Origin: Chromera velia
Lineage: Eukaryota > Sar > Chromeraceae
Direction: 5' to 3'
NCBI GenBank assembly: GCA_018398765.1
Contig: JAHBMJ010004523.1
Location: forward strand, 39,823 to 94,060
DNA: 54,238 bases
Below are positions 33,661 through 46,298 of the stretch, piece after piece (the stretch's first letter is position 1; each line of letters begins with the position of its first letter). The position numbers and the translations under genes were made by a program. Below the pieces are notes generated by a model. The model saw only the letters and a program-made list of their open reading frames with translations. It did no database searches and was not told the DNA's origin.

Positions 33661-33998
33661 TTCTGAAGATGGAGGAACGTCGGTGCGGCAATGTGAAAGA
33701 TGTTTCTACTGCAGCCCTTCTCGAGAAAGTGAACTCTCTTTCTTCTAGCTGTCCGTCTCTTCTTTATGCCACACCTTCATCTACAGAAAAGCCGCTATAG
33801 CAGTACCCGATTAAACACTCAATCCATCACTCAACTTAGGAGTCAACTATTTTGGAGACGGCTCTCGAAAATGGAGACGGCCTATGACGCACGCAGTGCA
33901 AAGCGTGCGTGACGGTTTCCAAGCACGGGGTGTGTGAACTTTGTTGTGAAGAGTTTCGCCTGCAATGGCCTTGCCAAGGGACCCCGCTGCACTGGCAG

Positions 33999-34080
33999 GG
34001 CAAGGTGGCCGAGTGGTTAAGGCGCCGGCCTGCTAAGCCGGTGTGCTCTGCACGCGTGGGTTCGAATCCCATCCTTGTCG
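33999..34080 (+). tRNA. tRNA-Ser (anticodon GCT)
   Basis: 82 bases. Acceptor stem GGCAAGG pairs with CCTTGTC (one G-T pair), with discriminator G. The D-arm contains GGCCGAGTGGTTAAGGC. The anticodon stem CCGGC/GCCGG encloses CTGCTAA, so the anticodon is GCT. A long variable arm (TGTGCTCTGCACGC) is typical of serine tRNA. The T-arm has GGGTTCGAATCCC. No CCA is encoded and no intron is present. Confidence 0.95.
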
Positions 34081-34085
34081 TTTTT
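34081..34085 (+). terminator. RNA polymerase III terminator
   Basis: TTTTT directly follows the last base of the tRNA-Ser gene. Confidence 0.85.
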
Positions 34086-35561
34086 CGGTTGAGAGGGCGC
34101 CCAAATTGCGCCATGGGCAATTTTTGAGAGCCGTCTACAAAGCCCGAACTCAGTCAACCATATTCAACCTAATAATGCATGCACGAACCCTGAAGATATT
34201 CAACCCTTAGTGTTCAACAGATGTCGGTTATCGTGGGTTTTGCCTCTTCCACTTTTTTGTCCTCTGATGTCTTACTGCATTTTGTCCAGGAAATTCAGAG
34301 AAGCCTCACTTCTGTGGGCAGCTAGCACCAGAGCAACTCGCAGCCCGTGTTTTCTGCTTTTTTTGTGATAGTTGTCGAGTGAGCAGGCCCGTATCCTTCA
34401 CGATCTATATATCACTGTCGACAAAAACAGGCCCATTTCTGGAACCTTCGCACATAGTGGGCCCGACGCGTGACGTCAAAGGTAATTAAGCTCAGTCGAA
34501 GAAATGTTTTCTAGAAGAGCAATGCAGTCTGTCAGAGCTGTGTGCTTGCAAACGTTCGTAGTGTTTCAACTGCGATGTTTTGGCGTTTCTGGCTCGTGTC
34601 GTTGGAGTCTGTTGCTTCCACGTGCTTCCTTGTCTTCGGGCCCTTTCCTTTGTCCGATCATCCATCCTATTATTTTCTCGTATTTGCTGTCTTTTTTTTT
34701 GGGAATTGTCCACCTCTGGTCTGTCACTCTCGATTATAGTGACAAGAGGATGATGAGTGTTGCAGTCTCTACCTCGTTCCTTCTGCTCCCCGTCTCCTCA
34801 GCCTTTTGCCTGTAGGCAGAAACAGGGCGCCCGTCTGTCCAGCCCTCATCCCCAATTGGTCGTCATCTATCTGTTTTTTCCACTTGTCGCGCCCTTTTGG
34901 CTCGTCCCGCCTGGTGTGCATTTTTGCACCAGGTGGGAGATGTACTGACATGTCTCTTTTGATGCCTTCGTATCCCTTCAGGTCGGGTTTTCCCTGCCGG
35001 CGTGATGCATCCGCTTAGAGGACACTGGGCAGCTGTGTGAGGGGAGGGAGGCCGCTTGGGAAGAAAGGGAATGTTTCTCTTCGGCGTTCGCCAGAAAGAA
35101 GGTGAGCAGGAAGGCTGGAGGGCTGATGGGGAAGGCCGGGAGGAGCCAAAAGTAGGAACTCTAGTGGCCCCACCTCTTTTGTTTTACCCTCGTTTCCTCC
35201 CTGTATTAAATTAACACAGAAATGCAACCAGATCAGCAAAAAGGAAGTGTCCGCGGAGAAGCGGAATCTGATGCGGGCGGGCTTCTTCCTGTCGACCGAT
35301 CGACAAACATGCAGTTTGTACATGCAAAATGTTTCATAATTTGCAGCCAGAGGAGAGGAAGTGTTCTTCCACCAACCCGGCGGCAGCGTGCACTCTCGGC
35401 TGGGCGGAAAATGCGGACAGTCTCAGTGGACGCACACAGGAAATCTCCATGAATCTCGTCAGTCGTGTGGCTGTCTCCTCCTCCCAGCTTGCGATGTTAC
35501 TTTCGTGATCAACCTGTTCCTTTTGGGCACATGCGATTCTTTAGCTTGCAGAGGCTCTCTT

Positions 35562-35562
35562 C

Positions 35563-35606
<44 letters not shown>

Positions 35607-35721
35607 TCCTTCCTTCCTTCCTTCCTTTCTTTCTTTCTTTCTTTTTTCTTTCTTTCTTTCCTTTTCTTTTCTTTTCTTTTATTTTATTTTCTTTGTGTGT
35701 GTGTGTGTGTGTGTGTGTGTG
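35562..35721. repeat. (CTTT)n/(CCTT)n and (GT)n arrays
   Basis: CTTT units with an inner CCTT block, then CTTTT/ATTTT variants and a (GT)n run. No coding content. The segment 34140-35560 shows only weak exon-like pieces, for example at 35220-35317 (KCNQISKKEVSAEKRNLM), which I could not join in phase to a gene. Confidence 0.9.
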
Positions 35722-35916
35722 AACGAGTGAGTGAGTGTGAATGAGTGTGTTCGCATATTTGCTCTGTCTCGCTTTGTTTATCCGCTTCTGTCTCACTTTG
35801 CCTAATTCTCTATTTCTGTGAGTCGATGTACACCTGTGCATGTTTATGCAAACATATTGATAAATGCACACGCGTGCTGCGTGTGCGAGATCGCGCGCGC
35901 GCGCGCGTGTGTATGT

Positions 35917-35941
35917 GTGTGTGTGGCACTGTGTGTGTCAC

Positions 35942-36016
<75 letters not shown>

Positions 36017-36043
36017 ATGTGTGTTTGTGTGTGTGTGTATGTA

Positions 36044-36074
<31 letters not shown>

Positions 36075-36092
36075 TTATGTATGTATGTATGT

Positions 36093-36124
<32 letters not shown>

Positions 36125-36150
36125 GTGTGTGCGTGCGTGTGTATGTATGT

Positions 36151-36190
<40 letters not shown>

Positions 36191-36230
36191 ATGTATGTGT
36201 GTGTGTGTGTATGTGTGTGTGTGCGTACAG
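35917..36230. repeat. (GT)n array with GTAT variants
   Basis: About 300 bases of GT with periodic GTAT and GTGC units. It ends in the CGTACAG acceptor of the exon at 36231, so it probably forms part of an intron. Confidence 0.95.
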
Positions 36231-37935
36231 GTGAAGGTGGACAATGAGACGGGAAACAAGGATGGCAGCCACAGCCTCGTGACACGTGCTGCCTTCGGAG
36301 GTCCTCACTGACCCAAACACGCCCCCCCCCAATTCAAACAAAGTTTGTCCCCTCAACAGAAGACCTTGGGTCTCCCCGATCCTCCCCTGAGCGGTCGTCA
36401 AGAAAACTTCCTCCAGCTTCCCGTGGGGGTGGGAGAAGAATACTTTGTGAACCTGCAGCAAGTCACATCAGGGATTCAGCCGAACAGTACACACAATCGG
36501 TGGTCATTCGGCTGCTGCAGACTTCACTCTACTCTCTCCTTAACCCACTGCTCAAATATCTTGCCCGCCCGACTGGACACCCCTCCTCAAGGTTCCCGAT
36601 CCTCGCCTGCCACCCCACGCTCGAGCGAGTGCAAGCGGTTGGGTGTCTCGTCCCTTCAGCTTCTCTCAGAATGGTCCTCACTGTTTTTGGTTGCCTGCCA
36701 AGCGACTCTCAGCTGGATGAGGGTCAGTGTCCGTTTTGTGGCCATGAAGAAAATCAATTGCATGGCAGTCATTGGGAGAGTTCTCTCTCTCTCAAGTACA
36801 GGCAGGAGAGGCACAAAGCGATCGAGATGGGGAGAGACGGAGGAGACGGGAAAAGGAAGGGAGGGCTGGTTACATAATTTACACGCAACGAGCGGGCCTC
36901 GACAAGTGGCCACAGGAAGACTATGTATGTAAATGGAACTAATGACTTGCAGAGATTGTGCAGGGAGGGCTGCGTGCTGTATGTGTGACACCATTCAAAC
37001 AAGAACATATTGTGAATTCTTGTTGTCTCCTTCGATGGTCCGCGCGTTCATTCGAAATGCCGCTGAGAGATGCCACAACTGGGCTGTAGTATGTTTTGTG
37101 AATGATGACTCTGCAATCAAATTTTATTTGGAACAAAATTTACTCTGTGAGTGCCTGCAGCGGCGATCCGGGAAATTTTTTTTCAGGAGACCGGCTGGGT
37201 GGTTCTCTCTGTGGAGCCGGCAGGGAGAAAACGCCTTCCAGGAAAGTTTCTTGTGAAGGTGGAGGCCAGGGGGGACGCCCTGGCGGATTCTGTTGCGGAG
37301 AAGCTCAAGACCGCCCTCTCGGCAGAGAGGGTAGAGAAGGCCCACGGTAACGATCTTCAGACATGTGCCTTTCCCCCTTCAGCTGCAAGTTTGGCGTGTG
37401 TGCTTCCTTATTGTTTCCATCGGCACTGGCGGGAGGGGCGGGAGGGCGACTCGTAGGGGGGGACAGGACTCTGATGCGCATGGGAATGCTCTTGGCCGTG
37501 TGTTGTCAATGAGCGGGGGTGGGTGGAAAGAAATATTCCAGTAAAGCGAAGGGGCGGAAGGGGGGGCTCGTTCAGGAAATGACGGGAAGAATAGATAGAA
37601 AGAATTCATCACGGCTTCCTTGACAGGCAAGAATAATAGAAGAGTGGAAGGGACTCCTGCAGGCCGCCTGCTTGTCTTCGCGTGTCTTTCTGTTTGTCGA
37701 GTTGAGGACAAAGAGCGACCTGACCTTCTGTCTAATTTCATTAATTGGTTCTCGTGACTTTGCACTCTGCGTGTACACCTGCCTGCGTCCTGGCCTGCTT
37801 CTGTGTGCAGTGCATCGTGGCGTGGGGGCTGCCAGGCGGGCATCTGTTGCGGGGATTTCTGTGGCCGGGGCGGGAGAAGGGGGGGCGGCGGCGGTGGTGG
37901 TGGAACGCTCGGGCTTTGGTGACGAGGGGAAGTGA
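36231..37935 (+). CDS. Multi-exon gene of unknown function (5' end not found)
   Basis: Four exons agree in phase: 36231-36300, 36360-36628, 37187-37346 and 37811-37935. Acceptors are CGTACAG, CTCAACAG, TTTTTTCAG and TGTGTGCAG; donors are GTCCTC, GTGCAA and GTAACG. The translated parts look like real protein: KVDNETGNKDGSHSLVTRAA, an Arg/Ser-rich stretch, IRDSAEQYTQSVVIRLLQTS then LYSLLNPLLKYLARPTGH, ILACHPTLER, ETGWVVLSVEPAGRKRLPGK, DALADSVAEKLKTAL, and an Ala/Gly/Val-rich end with TGA at 37933. A GTGAGG just before that stop could instead splice on to exons at 38.4 kb and beyond. No family recognised. The first exon found starts in phase 0 after a long microsatellite intron, so at least one upstream exon is missing. 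Confidence 0.5.
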
Positions 37936-38191
37936 GGGGGGATTCGTGCGACGATCAATAGGGTTTTCAGGATGGTAGGGCAGGTTTGAATGCATTAAAT
38001 TTTGTTCAGGTGATGTGCGTGACGGTAATTATCTGCTGAAATGAAAGGAGAGGAAAGGAAGCATGCGAGAGTTGATGGACTTTGTGAGGAGGTGGGAAAC
38101 GACGGGAGAGGGGTCGATGAGATGAGATAGTTGGAATCGAAGAGAAGAGACGTGCAGACGTAGGTTGGAAAAGAACAACAAGAGAGGGAGA

Positions 38192-38230
38192 AAGAGCGAG
38201 AGCGAGAGCGAGAGCGAGAGCGAGAGAGAG
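38192..38230. repeat. (GAGAGC)n short tandem repeat
   Basis: About five GAGAGC hexamers followed by GA units. Confidence 0.9.
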
Positions 38231-38431
38231 AGTGACGGTGTGACGGTGTGTATACGTACACCGTCTATGAACAGAAGCACACCAAGTCATTCCCCTTGGA
38301 ACTTCAAGGTTGAGTTCTGTTTGTGTGATGCATGTCGTGCGGCTTTAGATTCATGTGTTTGTACCCTCCAAGGTCTTCCCTCTCGCGGCTGCGAAATCCC
38401 TCCTTTATCACTGCACATGCATCTCCTGCAG

Positions 38432-39304
38432 TCGTTCTCAGAATCCATGAAAGCGGGAGGAAGTCAGGGCGATGACGCGGAGGGTTACGCCTGGGATCTT
38501 CGAGACCGAGGTAGGTCCATGTTTGTTTGTTGTGCTTTTCCGCTTTCTTTTGGTTGTATGTCAACTTTTTGCTCATGAATTGTCCTGCAGAACCCTGCCT
38601 TCATTTCCCTCTCCTGCCTGCACGTGTCGTTCTGCAATGCCTCTTTTTCCATCTTTTTCCTTGATTGCTTTTCAGCGTATCACGTGCTCTTTCTTTCTGT
38701 ACGCCGCCGCTGTGGAAAGCGTAAAACTTTCATTCTTATTTAAAAATCTTTCCGTGGTGAAACAGCATTTCCTCCCCCGCTTTGATGAACGGCTGTTCGT
38801 TCTTTCCTCTACCTTTGTGCTCTCTGGTGCTCCCATTTCCTGCTTTGCTTGTTCGTGTGTGGTTTGCTCTGTCTTCTGATCTCTGGATATACAAACAGGT
38901 GGTGGAGAAGAAAAGCTTCCAGAAGTGCTTCCTCCGGGTGGGTCTGAAAAGCTTCTCTTTCGCGTCTCAATTATGCTTCCTTCTTTCTCCTTCAGGCTCC
39001 TTCCCTTTTCCCAACCCTCTCTCTCTTTGCGTCTACAAATTGAGGTGATGATGATGATCTTGTCATGACAATCTCAGACTAAGTCTGCGCCCGTCGGTGT
39101 GTCTAGCTTGTCTGCATCTCTATAAATGTCTTTTGCTTCTGCTGCAGCTTCCCGGGAAAAACGTCCTTCCGGCAGGTCAAGTTCGGGCGAAGATCCTGGA
39201 GTGGGCGGGGGGAGGGGGGTGATTCTTCTGTCTGGACGCGCGTGCAGGACAGTGCAGCTAGGTGGGTCGATTGATGCGAGAATTAGTGCCGTTAGCGGCT
39301 TCTG
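38432..39304 (+). CDS. Further exon-like segments, unknown
   Basis: 38432-38510 (SFSESMKAGGSQGDDAEGYA, then WDLRDR, donor GTAGGT, phase 1) joins in phase with a segment from 38899 (GGEEKLPEVLPPGGSEKLL). A further segment after CTGCTGCAG at about 39149 is open to a TGA near 39304. They may be the 3' part of the gene at 36231-37935 or a separate gene. Evidence is splice signals and phase only. Confidence 0.3.
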
Positions 39305-39309
39305 ACGAA

Positions 39310-40867
39310 CATTGAGAAAATGCCGAAAGCCGCAAGAGTGTCTCTCTCACTGAATGCATGGACTTTTTCTCCTCTCTCCTGCGTACACATGTTCATGGGT
39401 ATGTGGGCATATGGTCCCTCTCCGCTTTGGCTGACTTCGTGACTCCCTCGCGATTGTTTTGCACTGAGTGAGACTGCGCTTCAGGGGGGCAGGTGTCGTC
39501 TCTGATTTTGTTTGTTTCGTTTTCTGGCTGCAAAAGAAACACGGAGTGCAGCGGTATATGCACACAGCAGCGGACTGGGTCAAGAAAATGCAAAACTTGA
39601 CCTGATGTTGACATGACCAACGTAGTGCGATCATTGTGAGGGGGTAAGAGAGACAGTGATCAAGCCAAGAAGGAAGGAATTCAATGACTGCCACAGGGTC
39701 ACAGACTATATCGTTCTTTTCAGAGGTTTCAGACAGACTCAGACAGACAGACAGACAGACAGGCCAGAGTACAGACAGACAAGTGCGAGAAAGAGCAACA
39801 GAGAGACACTGTCTCTCATTCGGTGAGTGCGTATCCGTTTCTGTCTCTGTTTCTTTCTGCGTCGTTGATGAAGGTGCTAGCTAAAGCGCTTGTTTTTGTG
39901 ACACTGTGTGTATGAGTTTGTGTACGTGTGTGTTTCCAACATTCTATGGCAGAAAAGCAGCACCCTTCCCTCTTTCCTTCTCTCTTCCCCGCTCATTTCA
40001 TGTACGTAGTGGCGGGAGAGGACGTCGAAAACTTCCTCCTCAAGGTTGTGTGGTCCTGGGTGAGAACTGAGATGACTGACAGGGGCTTTAACTGGTCAAT
40101 GAAGGAGAGGGGAAGAGGTTCGAAGGGTTCTGAGCTGGCAGAAAGAAACTTACAAGTTTAATTCAATACAGCTTTAGTGCTTTCCAGTCTGCAATTCAGT
40201 TGACAATTCATTTAAAGTGATCTTCGTTTCAATACTATATACTATCTATAGTATAGTCTATAGTGTTACAGCCTAGGTTATAGCCTAGGACCGAGACTAG
40301 CTAGTAGGTATAGTGTACTATTAGTCTCTATCACTAATTATACACAGTTACTTTAGGAGTTACTAAAAGATTTTGTTAGAACTTATATAATTAAACTCTC
40401 GTACAACTCTCGTTATTAGAATTTTCAAGCTTTTTACCACTTATTTGGGGCCTTTCGTGATATAATACGAAGGTCGAGCTGAAAGTCGAGTTGCACTGAC
40501 AATACTGTAAGTTTTTTTTTTTTATCTGGGCTATTCTTAGAGACTTTTTGGGATGGTGACCTTTCCTCTAGCCCTATCTACGCGCCTCGGCGCAATCTCT
40601 TCCCATCCCTGTCTCTAAATTTAGATAAAAATTTACTGAGTTTTAACTAACTAATACAGTAGCCGTGTTCAAATGATGTTCTCTATGGCTACTATTATCA
40701 TTACAAAACACTTTCATCCTGACATATAATCACATGTTCAAAGAAACTTGAATTCGAAAAAAATATAATAATTACATGCGCGATCATGCCGCATAATATG
40801 CGATACGTATACTAATACGTACATGTAAAATCTATACATTGAATTGCTTCTAAAATTCTCTTAAAAC
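39310..40867. other. No clear gene; AT-rich towards the right
   Basis: 39310-40160 has a (CAGA)n run at about 39738 and no convincing exon. 40170-40867 is AT-rich with TATAG/CTATA words at about 40235-40325 and abuts the left copy of the 0.7-kb direct repeat. Confidence 0.5.
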
Positions 40868-41546
40868 TAGAGTTTTCAGGTCATGTTACAAAGTCACTGG
40901 CCTAGTGCACGGAAGGCCAGTGCAGGAAGACTGAAGATGTTTCATTTTAAATGTTTTCCCCTAGATTTTTCTGCCCGATCGGCATTCCTGCTGTGTGGGA
41001 AAAGGACACGTATAAACTGCACACACAGCTTCATATCCTTCCATGATATGCAGAAGGAAGAATTCATCAGGGAGTCACCGGCTTCAGAAGCACGCAAAGA
41101 CAATCCCAGTCAGTCTGAACTGTACAAACAATCTTGGCCATAACAGCATCAAGAGGAAGTAAATGAGTGAGACCGCCAATGAGACGTATAGCAGGGTCCA
41201 TAAGTTATGCAAGCAACTGGATAAGCAAACGAAGGCATCGCGAGAGGCATCCATCAGTTTTCCTCCTTGTTCATTGACCCTGCCTGACGATGTGGAATGA
41301 ATGGCCATCTTGGCTGGGATGCAAAAAGTTGAAGTCTCCCCTCAAGCGAAGGATAGAAGGAAAGAAGAGAGAGAGGCAAAGAAGGGCGAAATAGAGGGCA
41401 AACGATGACTCAAGGAAGAGTGAGTGATTCAACGCATACCACTTCCCGGAAAGACCCATCATAGAGTGAATTGGCAGTCATCTCTCTCATGCATGCATGC
41501 GTGCCCTGATTGTTGCAACGCCTGGAATGTCGACATGGATGGAGTC
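40868..41546 (+). repeat. Dispersed direct repeat, copy A (679 bp)
   Basis: Runs from TAGAGTTTTCA to ATGGATGGAGTC. It is closely similar to 49631-50346 in the same orientation, with small insertions and deletions. On the minus strand both copies hold a hydrophobic open frame (LWTLLYVSLAVSLIYFL) preceded by NEQGGK. Confidence 0.9.
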
Positions 41547-42322
41547 GACAAAACAAAATTCAAGCGGCATGCACACTCACCTGCTGGCAGATATGAAAGG
41601 TGTTCATAGATCGACCCCCTCTCTCTCAAGAAAGAAGGCTGTTTTGCATCCCTAACTCCTTCTTCACTGCTTTCATGGGGTGATCCATCAGATCTCTAAC
41701 GAGATCGAGGGCATGAAAGAGAAGACTTATCCCGTCAGCGCATCCCCATTTTGTGCTTTTTCTTTTTTATTCCCTTCCATCCTCCTTCTGTCTCTATTAG
41801 CATGACGGACGTAGACAAAGAAAAAGAAACGAAAAGAGCGAGACGGAAGCGAAAAACCCCAAGAAGGAGAGGAATCTGCTGGAAGCTGCAGAGATCGAGC
41901 AACCTAAGTAATGCCTTGCTTCTGTTCATGCATGAACACAGCCGCCTTGCTTGGTTCCAAACAAAGGTTGAAAAAGGATCCCAGTCACATCACACCACAC
42001 ATCCATTCGCTCAAACACGAAGGCATTCATTCACTCACTTGTGGTTCATTTTTCACCTTTCAACACTACCCTTCCTTTGGGTTTCGTTGTCTTACCCTCT
42101 CGATATCTCATAACTCATTGTGTGAACCCTCACCACTCTCCTTCTCTTTTCCCCCTCCCCCGTCCCCCCGTCAGAAGAAGGAGACGTCTCTGTCTCACCC
42201 CCCGTTTCCCTCTCCATCTCTCAGTCTGATGTCGACTGAGTCCCGCTTAGTGTCTCGTCTCCTCCCTTACCCCCCGTTTCTCCTTCGGGAGTCTCACCCT
42301 CCTTTTTATCCTCTGTGCTGCC

Positions 42323-43095
42323 CTACGCAGACTCCTCAGCCCCGTCTTTGCCCTTGACCTTTCCAGAACCCTGCATACAGCAAGACAACATAGAAAAGGA
42401 GAGTGTTTTGATGCACCTAAGGCAAAAGGCTTTCATTCTATCTGCCTCTCATCAGAAAAAGAGCAGCACTCTGTTCCTTCAGGGTCACCGACCAGACAAT
42501 GAAGCCGAAAGGGTCGTGCACATGTGAAGACAAATACAGACACGTGCGTGCAAAGAACGCCGTTCAGAAACGGCCTGTTGCTTTCAGACGAAATTCGCAT
42601 GTTGGAAGGTGACCTAAATGAATCTGCACGGACCTTTTCCTCCTTTTCCTTCTTTTTGGGGGGTTTGGGCTTGGTCTTGGATTTTGATGACTTTCTCCCT
42701 GCAGAGTCTTGATAACCTTCGACGCCTGACCAGCCAGCCCCTAGCCGGAGTAGAGAAAGGCGTGAGGGTCTCTGCTCCTTCTGCCGGACAGCTCGATCCT
42801 TCTGCTTGGCCTTGCATGGCCCTGGCGTCCCACTCAGTGATCTGAAGACAAAGAAATAAGGAAAAGAAGAAGAAGCATTGAAGTGGAGAGAGAAAAAAAA
42901 GGAGAGAAGAAGGCATTCAGCAGTCGCCTTGAGAGAAGCACGGAGAACTGTGTTACAGAGAGAGATGAGAGATATAAAGACTATGAGCAAAAACACCGTT
43001 CTGTCCATACAGTGGTTTGCTTTAAGGATATCACAAAGGAAGGTGGATAAGGCACAATTGATCCATCCCACAACCTGATTTCATCAATAGCAACA

Positions 43096-43170
<75 letters not shown>

Positions 43171-44241
43171 CGCGCGCATGTGTGCATCTAGCTGTGGGTG
43201 TCTAAGCGTGTATGCACCACTCACCTTCTTCAGCAAACGCTCCAAAGGCTCTCTTCTGCATGTGATGCATTGCCGGCCGACTTTCTCTTCTCTGCAGAGG
43301 GAAGGGAAGAAGGGGCAGAGAGAGAAAGAGAGATTTGCAAACGGGCATGCAAACAGACATAGAAATTATCTCCTTCTCATCCTTTCGCGTCTGCATGGCT
43401 ACACCTGCAATAAGAAAATATGGGCTAGCGAAGACAGACTGTGTGATCCTTTTCCCTCTTTCTTTCTTTCTTTCTTTCCCTCCTTCCTTCCTGTTTTTCT
43501 TCCTTCCATGAAGACAGACAGACAGCTCTCGAGACAGCTATGTGTGCCACGATCAGCCAAGTGTATCCACGAGGAAGAAGCTGCAGTCGAAGAATGAGAA
43601 AAGAAGCAGACAAGTAGTCACGGAAAGAAGGCAAGGAGAAGCTTGGACATGGTGACCGAATATTCATCTAGGTAAGAAACAAAGGCTCAGTCAAATACGG
43701 ACCTGATGGTTGACTGCCGTTTCTGCATATTGTCTACCCAATCTCCTTCTCCATGATCGAATTCTGATCGACTCATTCGGTCTCGACTCCTTCTCGTGCA
43801 GGGGCTCTCTATTCGAGACTCTGAGGGGCAAATTTCTTTGAGCCCTCCTCCGTTGTGGCCTCGATCGTTTCCCTATAATCGCATTGGGCAGCATGAAGAG
43901 TCCGTCTTAGAAATTGATTACTAAGTAACTGAACGGGTGCATGCATTGATTGCTCAGTAAGTGGGTGATCGAATGAGTCGATGCAAGCGGCAGGGTGCAT
44001 GGGAGAGAGACCAGCCAGGAGACAGCGAGTTCGTGAGCGAGGGAGCCTCAGGGTTCTGACGAGGAGACCTCAAAAGAACGAGAAAAAAGGGTATCAAATA
44101 GAAAAGATGAAAGGCAGACTAAAGGAAGAAAGAGCGGAGGAGTGGTGAGAAGATGCAAAAAATATAAAAAAAGCAAAGCACTTACTTGTCCCCTCGTGGC
44201 TGAGCCAAAGGGCAGGTGTTACTTTCGGCAAGCCCAACAAC
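42323..44241 (-). CDS. Probable multi-exon gene with a Lys-rich C terminus, unknown
   Basis: Coding-like minus-strand segments with good splice signals: 44241-44186 (VVGLAESNTCPLAQPRGD, donor GTAAGT), 43291-43225 (EEKVGRQCITCRREPLERLL, donor GTGAGT; it continues the previous exon in phase), 42841-42634 (ending in a Lys/Pro/Glu-rich KSKTKPKPPKKKEKEEK), and 42370-42323 (GSGKVKGKDGAEESA, stop TAG; joined in phase 0). The link between the second and third segments does not agree in phase, so an exon near 43074-43010 is probably missing from this model. The start was not found. No family recognised; the basic tail would suit nucleic-acid binding, but that is a guess. Confidence 0.4.
43100..43178. 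repeat. (CT)n(GT)n(GC)n compound microsatellite
   Basis: CT, then GT, then GC dinucleotide runs in direct succession, within an intron of the probable minus-strand gene. Confidence 0.95.
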
Positions 44242-44249
44242 CTGCAGAC

Positions 44250-45825
44250 ACATGGAAACAAGGAAAGAACCCCGCGCAGCTGGCCGCCCTATAAGCCACC
44301 CCCCCCTCCTCTGCCTGAACTCCCCTACAGAAGCGAATACATGCACACCTTCTCTGCATGCTCACGTGCAGTCCTTCATTCTTCGTCCATTCACCAGTGT
44401 TGGGCAGCGTGAGACACGTTAGGAAGGGGGGTCATGATCCACTGACGGCTACCCCTCAGGAATGAAAAGCTCTTTGTTTTTTTTTTTAGGGTATCTAGGG
44501 CCGCCAACGGTCACGTCCTGCTTCCTACCGGGAGGGTCATTGTTCCCTCATGCCGTGCAATTTAGCCGGATACCGCATAGAAAGAGAAAGAGAAACCAGC
44601 CAGAACGAATCTGCCTGCGTGCGGCCGTCTCTCATAGCTACTGGTGAATGGAAACTCTCACGTAAAGGCAAGCAAAGCGGACAGGGGGGGCAGACCAAAG
44701 TAAAGCAAACTAAACTAAAAACTAAACTAAACCCAGGCAAACCAGAACGAAGAGAAGAGCATGAGGAAGAACCTGCGTAATAGACTCGCCAAAAACTGAC
44801 CGAGCTAGCCAACCTGCCTCCTGCATGCTGGATTTCTCAGAGTGAGAGAGAGCACGACGCCGAGAACTCTCAGCAAGGCGAATCTAGACACACCCCTTCA
44901 ACAAAAGTGTGCAAAGATCACGTCGCCTGCAAAGTGACACATAAAGGCTCACATGAATTCTTAAGACAGAAAAGAGAAAGGGAAAGTAGTCAGAGATCTG
45001 TATGCAAAGTGAAACAAAAGATAGATGGAACTGGTAATACAAGAGAAAGCAACCTCCCACAGGGCAAACCGAAACGATATACCCACGTGCATCAGTCGGG
45101 GATCAAAGGGTGCAGAAGATGCCAAACTGGTACTGCCAAGCCGACGAGTAGCCGAACGATGCAATGATTGTCTGAAGCGAGTCGATTGACGTATGCCCCG
45201 TATAGGAACAATTGTGTCAATAAGAAGGGACAGAGTAGGCTTGAACCGACATGGAAGGATCGGGACATTCGCAAATGGTGATGGAAAACTTTGTGCGAGA
45301 TTCAGCTTCATAGCGCAAAGCAACAAAACGGCAATCTTCGGGCCTTCTCTTCACTAGTGCAATTCAGACCTCGATGATCGTCATGTTTGTATAGTCGACG
45401 GAGCTCACAAAGATGGCGGAAGGAAGCAGCGTCGGATCGATCCGAGAAGCAGCCAAGAAGACCGCAGGAAAAAGTTATTTTTAGGAATGACACGTGCCAA
45501 AGAGATTGAAAGGTGATGCATTCACGTTTCGCTATTGTTAGGGACCTTCTGCGAAGCTTTGTCGGTCTTCTCGTCCCATTAGGTCGAACAGTTTCCAACT
45601 GTTGTCAGACATGCTTGCAGGCGAATATGCGCGAGTTCACGGGTGTTGTTTCACTTGAAACAGACTGAACTTCACTGGTAGTCCCAGCGTTTTAGCTCAC
45701 TGAGAGTGACTACTGTCGACGGTGGCAGAAAGAGATCTATAGGGGAATCTCTGCAGGAAAGAGATAGTGATCATTCAATGTTGATCAACACTTCGAGAGG
45801 GGGATTGCGTGAGACTCTGACAGAC

Positions 45826-45857
<32 letters not shown>

Positions 45858-46290
45858 TCTGACTGCATGTGTATGACAGACTTAAAGCACGATTCGATCG
45901 AGGTGCATGGCCTATATGCATGCTTAGCATTGCTTAGCCCCCGGCGCAGCGGCAAGCACGATACGTGCGTATCTTGAGTGCGTGGCAAACTGCATGATCG
46001 AGACGCGATGAAAGAACACAAGATAACACAAGAAACAATATTTGAAGGGACGGCAACAGTTTGAGATTAGACGGCTGACGTCAATAAGTGTCGACATGTC
46101 GCTCAAAGAACTCTCAAGGGCTGCCTTGTTCTCCCCAGTACACTGACCGTTGCCCGAATGACATAGGTGAGAGCGTTGGTGAACTGCCTGGTGAGACTTC
46201 CATGAGCAGTGACAATCAGTAACAGTCTCCGACTCTGTTGTTCCGAGAGACACGCAGGCTTGTGCCGCTTGCCACATAGTTTGCCATTTT
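44250..46290. other. No gene recognised
   Basis: Contains short AAACT/AAACTAAACT repeats at about 44700-44730 and an (AT)n run at 45827-45850. No chain of exons with agreeing phases was found on either strand. Confidence 0.4.
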
Positions 46291-46298
46291 TCTTCAGC

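Larger units (their letters stand above)
33856..34136. repeat. Inverted repeat flanking the tRNA gene
   Basis: AGACGGCTCTCGAAAAT at 33856-33872 and ATTTTTGAGAGCCGTCT at 34120-34136 are inverted copies with one mismatch over 17 bases, one on each side of the tRNA-Ser. Confidence 0.8.
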
